Below are positions 34,732 to 39,889 of a DNA stretch of 39,889 nt, one piece after another. The stretch spans positions 1-39,889 of the forward strand of contig SCRL01000035.1 of the NCBI GenBank assembly GCA_004298065.1, written 5' to 3'. The position numbers and the translations under genes are program-made. The notes under the pieces were generated by a model. The model searched no databases. It had not been told where the DNA came from and worked only from the letters and a program-made list of their open reading frames with translations. Source of the stretch: Gammaproteobacteria bacterium (GTDB lineage: Bacteria > Pseudomonadota > Gammaproteobacteria > Acidiferrobacterales > Sulfurifustaceae). The stretch's first letter is position 1. Each line of letters starts with the position of its first letter.

Positions 34732-35532
34732 ATGCCTTCAAATTTCCTGGGCATAGCGGTGGCGTTCGGAATTGTCGTAGCTCTAAGCGCATGCACCGAT
34801 CAGGCAGTTCAACCTACAAAACAAACGTCCTCCTCGGAAGAAATAAAGCTTCCCTTTGTAAAGACTGAGTCGTCTCCCTGTTTTGCAAAAGCCAATAGAG
34901 ATGACAAGCTTCATTGCCTTTTCGCCACCTATCAATATGAGAAGGAGATATGCCCAAAACTTGCCACGCAAGTGGCGGCAACCACTGACATGACAAATAC
35001 ACTCGATTCCCTCCTGGACGTGAAAAAACGCTTTAGTCTCTATGAACATTTACTGAATGGTCCGATCAAGGAGAATGAAGCAGTAGCTTATGTAAGGAAT
35101 CATTGGGGTTACTTCGAGATTGATGTTTCGTACCACGGTGGACCGGGAAACGAGAGTTATCTTAAGAACTTACCTCTGTACTGCGCTCCATCCATTCGCC
35201 GTCTGAATGATATTGAATCACTCGGTCCGTCTGATATCGCATGGAAGGTACGTGTGGAGTGGCTAAACCAATATTTAAAAGTGATGGCTTGGCCATGGAC
35301 AGAAGCATACGGATACCCACCAGAGTGGCTATTGGATGAATTTGATAAAGTGAAAAATATTTACAACAGGCCGGAAGACAAAAAGCGCTTGACAGATTGG
35401 GTAGTCAGTACTGAAAAATTCTTCTTTGAAAAAGCGGCAAAACATGCTGCTGATGGTTGGGCCGGCAGAACTAAAGACCAGCAAATAGAAATACTCAAAG
35501 GGTGGATTGCCAAGTTGAGAGCGGGAATTTAA
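34732..35532 (+). CDS. Putative AT-rich lipoprotein of unknown family
   Basis: ATG 34732, after GAGGGGG, gives 266 residues beginning MPSNFLGIAVAFGIVVALSA with lipobox LSAC (Cys 21). The mature part is mainly helical with YQYEKEICPKLATQVAATTD, HWGYFEIDVSYHGGPGNESY and KAAKHAADGWAGRTKDQQ; there are a few Cys (SSPCFAKA, LHCLFA, LYCAPS) that may pair. The family is not recognised. The base composition is clearly lower in GC than both neighbours, suggesting import. The frame extends upstream to 34660 without a signal peptide at its start. Confidence 0.7.
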   Translation: MPSNFLGIAVAFGIVVALSACTDQAVQPTKQTSSSEEIKLPFVKTESSPCFAKANRDDKLHCLFATYQYEKEICPKLATQVAATTDMTNTLDSLLDVKKRFSLYEHLLNGPIKENEAVAYVRNHWGYFEIDVSYHGGPGNESYLKNLPLYCAPSIRRLNDIESLGPSDIAWKVRVEWLNQYLKVMAWPWTEAYGYPPEWLLDEFDKVKNIYNRPEDKKRLTDWVVSTEKFFFEKAAKHAADGWAGRTKDQQIEILKGWIAKLRAGI

Positions 35533-35558
35533 AACCAGGATCGCTACTTGGATTTGAT

Positions 35559-37289
35559 ATGCCTGTCCACAACGCCGACATCGCCGCGGTCTTCGACGAG
35601 ATCGCCGACCTGCTGGAAATCCAGGGCGAGAACCCGTTTCGCATCCGTGCCTACCGCAACGCCGCGCGCCAGATGGAGTCCATGGGCATGCCGGCGGCGG
35701 ACATGGTCGCCAAGGGTGAGGACCTGACCGAGCTGCCGGGCATCGGCGATGACTTGGCGGCCAAGATCAGGGAGATGGTTGAGACCGGCAAGTGCAAGGC
35801 ACTGGAGAAGCTGCGTGCCAAGTTCCCGCCCACCATCACCACCCTGCTCAAGCTGCCCGGCCTCGGTCCCAAACGGGTAAAAACCCTGTACGACAAGCTC
35901 AAGATCAAAACCCTCGAACAGCTCAAGGCCGCAGCGCGCGAACACAGAATCCGCGAGCTCGAAGGCTTCGGCGACAAGACCGAAGCCACCATCCTCGAAG
36001 CATTGGAGCAACACGCCGAGCAGGTGACCCGGTTCAAACTCGCCGTGGCGGCACAGTACGCCGAGCCGCTCGCGTCGTACCTGAAACGGTCGCGCAACGT
36101 GAAACAGGTGGAAATCGCCGGCAGCTACCGCCGCTGTAAGGAGACCGTCGGCGACCTGGACCTGCTGGCCACCACCAAGGGTGCATCAAACGTCATGGAC
36201 CGGTTCGTGAAATACGACGAGGTGCGGGACGTGCTGGCCCACGGCGAAACGCGCGCAACCGTGCGTCTCAAGTGCGGCCTGCAGGTGGACCTGCGCGTGG
36301 TGTCGACTGAATCCTTCGGCGCTGCGCTGCAATATTTCACCGGCTCCAAGGCGCACAACATTGAAATTCGTCGCCTCGGACAGGACCGCAAGCTCAAAAT
36401 CAACGAATACGGCGTGTTCAAAGGTAAAAAAAGCATAGCCGGCGCCACGGAGGAATCCGTGTACCGCGCCGTCGGGCTGCCGTGGATCGCGCCCGAGTTG
36501 CGCGAAGACCGCGGTGAGATCGAGGCCGCGCGCAAGGGCAAGCTGCCGAAGCTCGTGGAGCTTTCCGACCTGCGCGGCGACTTGCACGCGCACACCAAGG
36601 CCACCGACGGCCACCATACGCTGAAAGAAATGGCCGAGGCCGCGAAGGCGCGCGGACTGGAATACCTCGCCATCACCGAGCACTCGCGCCGGCTCACCGT
36701 CGCCCACGGGCTCGATCCGCACCGGCTGCGCAAACAGATGGAGGAGATCGACCGGCTGAACCAGAACCTATCCGGTATCACGATATTGAAAGGCGTCGAG
36801 GTGGATATTCTCGAGGACGGCAGCCTCGACCTGCCGGACGAGGTGCTCACCGAATGCGATCTCGTGGTCGGCGCAGTGCACTCGAAATTCCATCTGCCGC
36901 GCGCAAAACAGACACAACGCATCCTGCGTGCCATGGAGCGGCCGTACTTTTCCATCCTCGCGCACCCGAGCGGGCGGCTGATCGGCAGCCGCGAGGCCTA
37001 TGAGGTAGACATGCTCAAGATTATCCGGGCAGCCAAAGCGCGTGGCTGTTTTCTCGAACTCAACGCCCATCCGGAACGCCTCGACCTGATGGACGTCAAC
37101 TGCCAACTGGCGAAGGACGAGAACGTGCTGGTCGCCATCAGTTCCGACGCCCACCGGTTGCAGGACTTCGACAACCTCAAATACGGCGTCGGTCAGGCCC
37201 GACGCGGATGGCTCACGAAAGACGACGTGCTCAACACCCGGCCGCTCAAGCTGCTGGTATCCCTGCTTCGGCGTACAATTAAAAAGTAA
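35559..37289 (+). CDS. polX: DNA polymerase X with PHP exonuclease domain
   Basis: The 576-residue enzyme has an N-terminal 8-kDa-like DNA-binding part, helix-hairpin-helix motifs ELPGIGDDLAAKIREM and KLPGLGPKRVKTLYD, the nucleotidyltransferase pair in GDLDLLATT and VDLRVV, and a C-terminal PHP domain (DLRGDLHAHTKATDGHHTL, AITEHSRRL, SSDAHRLQDF) with 3-5 exonuclease or AP-endonuclease activity. It fills gaps in base-excision repair. The first 19 in-frame codons upstream of ATG 35559 are taken as noncoding because the family starts near MPVHNADIAAVFDEIADLLE. It starts 26 bp after the lipoprotein stop. Confidence 0.95.
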   Translation: MPVHNADIAAVFDEIADLLEIQGENPFRIRAYRNAARQMESMGMPAADMVAKGEDLTELPGIGDDLAAKIREMVETGKCKALEKLRAKFPPTITTLLKLPGLGPKRVKTLYDKLKIKTLEQLKAAAREHRIRELEGFGDKTEATILEALEQHAEQVTRFKLAVAAQYAEPLASYLKRSRNVKQVEIAGSYRRCKETVGDLDLLATTKGASNVMDRFVKYDEVRDVLAHGETRATVRLKCGLQVDLRVVSTESFGAALQYFTGSKAHNIEIRRLGQDRKLKINEYGVFKGKKSIAGATEESVYRAVGLPWIAPELREDRGEIEAARKGKLPKLVELSDLRGDLHAHTKATDGHHTLKEMAEAAKARGLEYLAITEHSRRLTVAHGLDPHRLRKQMEEIDRLNQNLSGITILKGVEVDILEDGSLDLPDEVLTECDLVVGAVHSKFHLPRAKQTQRILRAMERPYFSILAHPSGRLIGSREAYEVDMLKIIRAAKARGCFLELNAHPERLDLMDVNCQLAKDENVLVAISSDAHRLQDFDNLKYGVGQARRGWLTKDDVLNTRPLKLLVSLLRRTIKK

Positions 37290-37350
37290 CCGAATGGAGT
37301 CCGGCGCCCGCGACGGGCAGCCGGAATCCGGTTGCAGGAGGTGCGTTCAC

Positions 37351-37950
37351 ATGGACATTGCACGCGAAAAGCTTTCGCTTCGGCCCGGCGATGCGCTGAT
37401 CGTGGTGGATGTGCAGAACGATTTTCTGCCCGGCGGAACCCTGGCCGTTCCCGATGGCGACGCAGTCGTCCCGGTGCTGAACCGCTATGCCGCCGCCTTC
37501 GCCGCCGGCCAATTCCCGATCTACGCCACCCGTGACTGGCATCCGACTAACCACTGCTCGTTCAAGGCCCGGGGTGGCCCGTGGCCGCCGCACTGCGTGG
37601 CAAACTCGAACGGCGCGGCGTTCGCCCCCGGCCTGAAACTCCCGGCACAGACCGTTGTAATCTCCAAAGCCACCACGGCAGATAAAGACGCCTATTCGGG
37701 CTTCGAGGGCACCGATCTCGATGCGCGCCTGCGCGCGCAAGGCGTGAAGCGTGTGTTCGTCGGCGGGCTCGCGACCGATTACTGCGTGCTCAACACCGTG
37801 CGCGATGCGCGCAAGCTCGGCTACGACGTGCTGTTGCTCACCGACGCGATCCGCGCGGTGAACCTCAAACCGGAAGACGGTCAGCGAGCCAAGGACGAGA
37901 TGCGCCGTCTCGGCGCCAAGCCGTTTTCTCTCACCCTGCTGGCCGCGTAA
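37351..37950 (+). CDS. pncA: Nicotinamidase
   Basis: AGGAGG nine bases before ATG 37351 gives 199 residues. The isochorismatase-fold enzyme has the catalytic Asp in VVDVQNDFLPGGTLAV, the metal-site pattern TRDWHPTNHCSF, the catalytic Lys in ISKATTADKDAYSGF and the nucleophile Cys in GLATDYCVLNTVRDA. It hydrolyses nicotinamide to nicotinate, feeding the phosphoribosyltransferase encoded 30 bp downstream. Together they form an NAD-salvage pair. Confidence 0.95.
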   Translation: MDIAREKLSLRPGDALIVVDVQNDFLPGGTLAVPDGDAVVPVLNRYAAAFAAGQFPIYATRDWHPTNHCSFKARGGPWPPHCVANSNGAAFAPGLKLPAQTVVISKATTADKDAYSGFEGTDLDARLRAQGVKRVFVGGLATDYCVLNTVRDARKLGYDVLLLTDAIRAVNLKPEDGQRAKDEMRRLGAKPFSLTLLAA

Positions 37951-37980
37951 CGGCAAACCCTGCGCGTTCGTCCCGACCGA

Positions 37981-39327
37981 ATGATCGATCCGCTCAAGAG
38001 CCCGCTGCTCACTGATCTGTACCAGCTCACCATGCTCCAGGCGTATTTCGAGCAGGGCATGACGGAAACCGCCGTGTTCGAGTTCTTCGTGCGCCGGCTG
38101 CCGCCGAACCGCGCGTTTCTCGTGGCCGCGGGCCTGGAACAGGCACTCACGTTCCTCGAAAACCTGCGCTTCAGCGACGAGGAACTCGACTGGGTGCGCG
38201 CCAGCGGACGCTTCAGCAAGGAATTCCCAGACGAGCTGGCCGACCTGCGCTTCACGGGCGAGGTCCACGCCATGTCCGAGGGCACGGTGTTTTTCGCCAA
38301 CGAGCCGATCCTGCGCGTGACCGCGCCACTCCCCGAGGCGCAGCTCGTCGAGAGCCGGCTGATCAACATTCTCAATCACCAGACGCTGGTCGCGACCAAG
38401 GCCGCGCGCTGCCGCCTGGTCGCGCCGGGCAAGCTGCTGGTGGACTTCGGCATGCGCCGGGCGCACGGCGCCGAGGCGGCCCTGTTCGCCGCGCGCGCCA
38501 GTTTCATCGGCGGTTTCGACGGTACTTCGAATGTGCTAGCAAGCTCGATGTACGGCATGCCGCCCTACGGCACCATGGCGCACTCGTTCATCCAGGCACA
38601 CGACACCGAAGAGGCGGCGTTCGAACATTTCGGCACCGCCCAGCCGGACAATGTAACGCTGCTCATCGACACCTACGACACCGAGGCGGCAGCCACGAAG
38701 GTCATGCAACTGGCGCCGAAGCTCAAGGCGCGCGGTGTCACGATACGCGCCGTGCGCATCGACAGCGGTGATCTTGCGGCGCACGCGAAGCAGGTACGCG
38801 CAATCCTCGATGCCGGCGGACTGAAGGACGTACGCATCTTTTCGAGCGGCAGCCTCGACGAGTACACGCTCGCCGACCTGCTCGGGCGCAGCGCGCCGAT
38901 CGACGGCTTCGGCATCGGCACGCATCTCGATACCTCGGCCGACGCGCCCTATCTCGACTGCGCCTACAAGCTCATGGAGTACGCGGGCACCCCGCGGCGC
39001 AAACGCTCCGAAGGCAAGGCCACCTGGCCCGGACGCAAACAGGTGTACCGGCGCTATGATGAGAATGGCGTGATGACGGGCGACATCCTGACAATCGAAG
39101 GCGATAGCCAGACGGGCGATGCGCTTTTGCGCCCGGTCATGCATGCGGGCAAGCGGGTCGCGCCAGCCGAATCGCTTGCCGACATCCGCGCGCGTTGTAC
39201 CGCCGGGCTCCAGCAGCTGCCGGCGCACCTGAAGCATCTGGCAAACGGCCCGACCTACCCTGTTACGATTGCACCGGCGCTGCAACAAATGGCGCAAGCC
39301 GTCGATCGCCGGACAACACCCAATTAA
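37981..39327 (+). CDS. pncB: Nicotinate phosphoribosyltransferase
   Basis: The 448-residue enzyme makes nicotinate mononucleotide from nicotinate and PRPP (with ATP). It shows SPLLTDLYQLTMLQAYFEQG at the start, ILNHQTLVATKAARCRL, DFGMRRAHGAEAALFAARAS, GTMAHSFIQAHDTEEAAFEH (active-site His) and IRAVRIDSGDLAAHAKQVR. Length and motifs are those of the bacterial NAPRTase group. It uses the nicotinate released by the preceding gene; no strong ribosome site is visible. Confidence 0.95.
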   Translation: MIDPLKSPLLTDLYQLTMLQAYFEQGMTETAVFEFFVRRLPPNRAFLVAAGLEQALTFLENLRFSDEELDWVRASGRFSKEFPDELADLRFTGEVHAMSEGTVFFANEPILRVTAPLPEAQLVESRLINILNHQTLVATKAARCRLVAPGKLLVDFGMRRAHGAEAALFAARASFIGGFDGTSNVLASSMYGMPPYGTMAHSFIQAHDTEEAAFEHFGTAQPDNVTLLIDTYDTEAAATKVMQLAPKLKARGVTIRAVRIDSGDLAAHAKQVRAILDAGGLKDVRIFSSGSLDEYTLADLLGRSAPIDGFGIGTHLDTSADAPYLDCAYKLMEYAGTPRRKRSEGKATWPGRKQVYRRYDENGVMTGDILTIEGDSQTGDALLRPVMHAGKRVAPAESLADIRARCTAGLQQLPAHLKHLANGPTYPVTIAPALQQMAQAVDRRTTPN

Positions 39328-39331
39328 CAAC

Positions 39332-39889
39332 ATGAATCGCGATCCCTTCACCGCCGACATCTCGCGCCACGTCTGGAACACCAAGTACCGCTGGCGCGAC
39401 GGCGACGTCATCCACGACCGCACGATCGAAGACACGTGGCGGCGCGTCGCGCGCGCGCTCGCCGCGGTCGAAAAGGATCCGTCTGCTTGGGAAGGCCGTT
39501 TCCACGACATTCTCAAGGATTTCAGATTTCTCCCCGGCGGGCGCATCCAGGCCGGCGCCGGTACCGGCCGGCGCGTGACGCTGTTCAACTGCTTCGTCAT
39601 GGGTACGGTGCAGGACTCCATGGACGGTATCTTCGACGGACTCAAGGAAGGTGCGCTCACCATGCAGCAGGGCGGCGGCGTGGGCTACGACTTCTCCACC
39701 CTGCGACCCAAGGGCATGCCGGCGAAAAGCGTCGGCACCATCGCCTCCGGGCCGGTGTCGTTCATGTGCATCTGGGACGCGATGTGCGCCACGCTGCTGT
39801 CCACCGGTGCGCGCCGCGGCGCGATGATGGCGACGCTGCGCTGCGATCATCCGGACATCGAGGAATTCATTGCCGCCAAACGCGAGCAC
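39332..39889 (+). CDS. nrdJ: B12-dependent ribonucleoside-diphosphate reductase, N-terminal part
   Basis: A frame starts at ATG 39332 and runs 186 codons off the window edge without a stop. It reads MNRDPFTADISRHVWNTKYR, DFRFLPGGRIQAGAG, FNCFVMGTVQDSMDGIFDGL, MQQGGGVGYDFSTLRPKG and GTIASGPVSFMCIWD, features of adenosylcobalamin-dependent class II reductase. It converts ribonucleotides to deoxyribonucleotides and works with or without oxygen. Only the first part is present, so the B12-binding details and length are not visible. It begins 4 bp after pncB, probably one transcript. Confidence 0.9.
   Translation, partial: MNRDPFTADISRHVWNTKYRWRDGDVIHDRTIEDTWRRVARALAAVEKDPSAWEGRFHDILKDFRFLPGGRIQAGAGTGRRVTLFNCFVMGTVQDSMDGIFDGLKEGALTMQQGGGVGYDFSTLRPKGMPAKSVGTIASGPVSFMCIWDAMCATLLSTGARRGAMMATLRCDHPDIEEFIAAKREH

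Overview
The window is about 39.9 kb of GC-rich proteobacterial chromosome, packed with genes in short operons on both strands. A dapA-bamC-metallohydrolase-purL operon, a full-length fused PurL, an extra CsrA paralogue and a DsrS-like protein suggest a gammaproteobacterium, plausibly from a sulfur-oxidising lineage (inference from gene content only). No rRNA, tRNA, CRISPR array or transposase was seen.

Region 1 (1-11 kb) is mixed. It holds an Atm1-type ABC exporter, an AT-richer FRG-domain gene bracketed by a perfect 11-bp inverted repeat and followed by an attC-like fold (possible integron-type cassette), a haem-binding P460-like protein with a tiny membrane protein, and a MoxR ATPase/VWA-metallopeptidase pair followed by a small tandem-repeat protein and a DsrS-like protein. 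Then come a lytic transglycosylase, a possibly mobile-element-derived regulatory module (XRE regulator overlapping a divergent CsrA, with a 22-bp palindrome upstream), a cupin/HTH pair, and a strange Trp/Cys-rich protein with a metzincin-like motif whose first His is Gln.

Region 2 (11-21 kb) is mostly housekeeping: dapA, bamC, an MBL-fold hydrolase and purL run leftward, facing a GalT-like nucleotidyltransferase, a lipoprotein and a coiled-coil membrane protein. Here, and again at 31.1 kb, lie small hairpin repeats with GGGA/TCCC loops. Several are inserted in frame inside or at the ends of genes.

Region 3 (21.3-34.6 kb) looks like a stress/low-oxygen regulon. Six near-identical FNR/DNR-type boxes (TTGA-N6-TCAA) stand before its transcription units. 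These encode PilZ, a ribosome-hibernation factor fused to a cold-shock domain, GYD, DUF2934, Hsp20, two phosphoribosyltransferases (one frameshifted), a divergent PRPP synthetase, an APH-like kinase, an alpha/beta hydrolase, archease, the RNA ligase RtcB and a frameshifted DUF72 gene. The AmmeMemoRadiSam trio and a truncated DUF504 gene sit in the same stretch. The gene set suggests hibernation, proteostasis, nucleotide salvage and RNA repair switched on together.

Region 4 (34.7-39.9 kb) holds an AT-rich lipoprotein gene that looks imported, DNA polymerase X with a PHP domain, nicotinamidase and nicotinate phosphoribosyltransferase (NAD salvage), and the start of a B12-dependent ribonucleotide reductase cut by the window edge.
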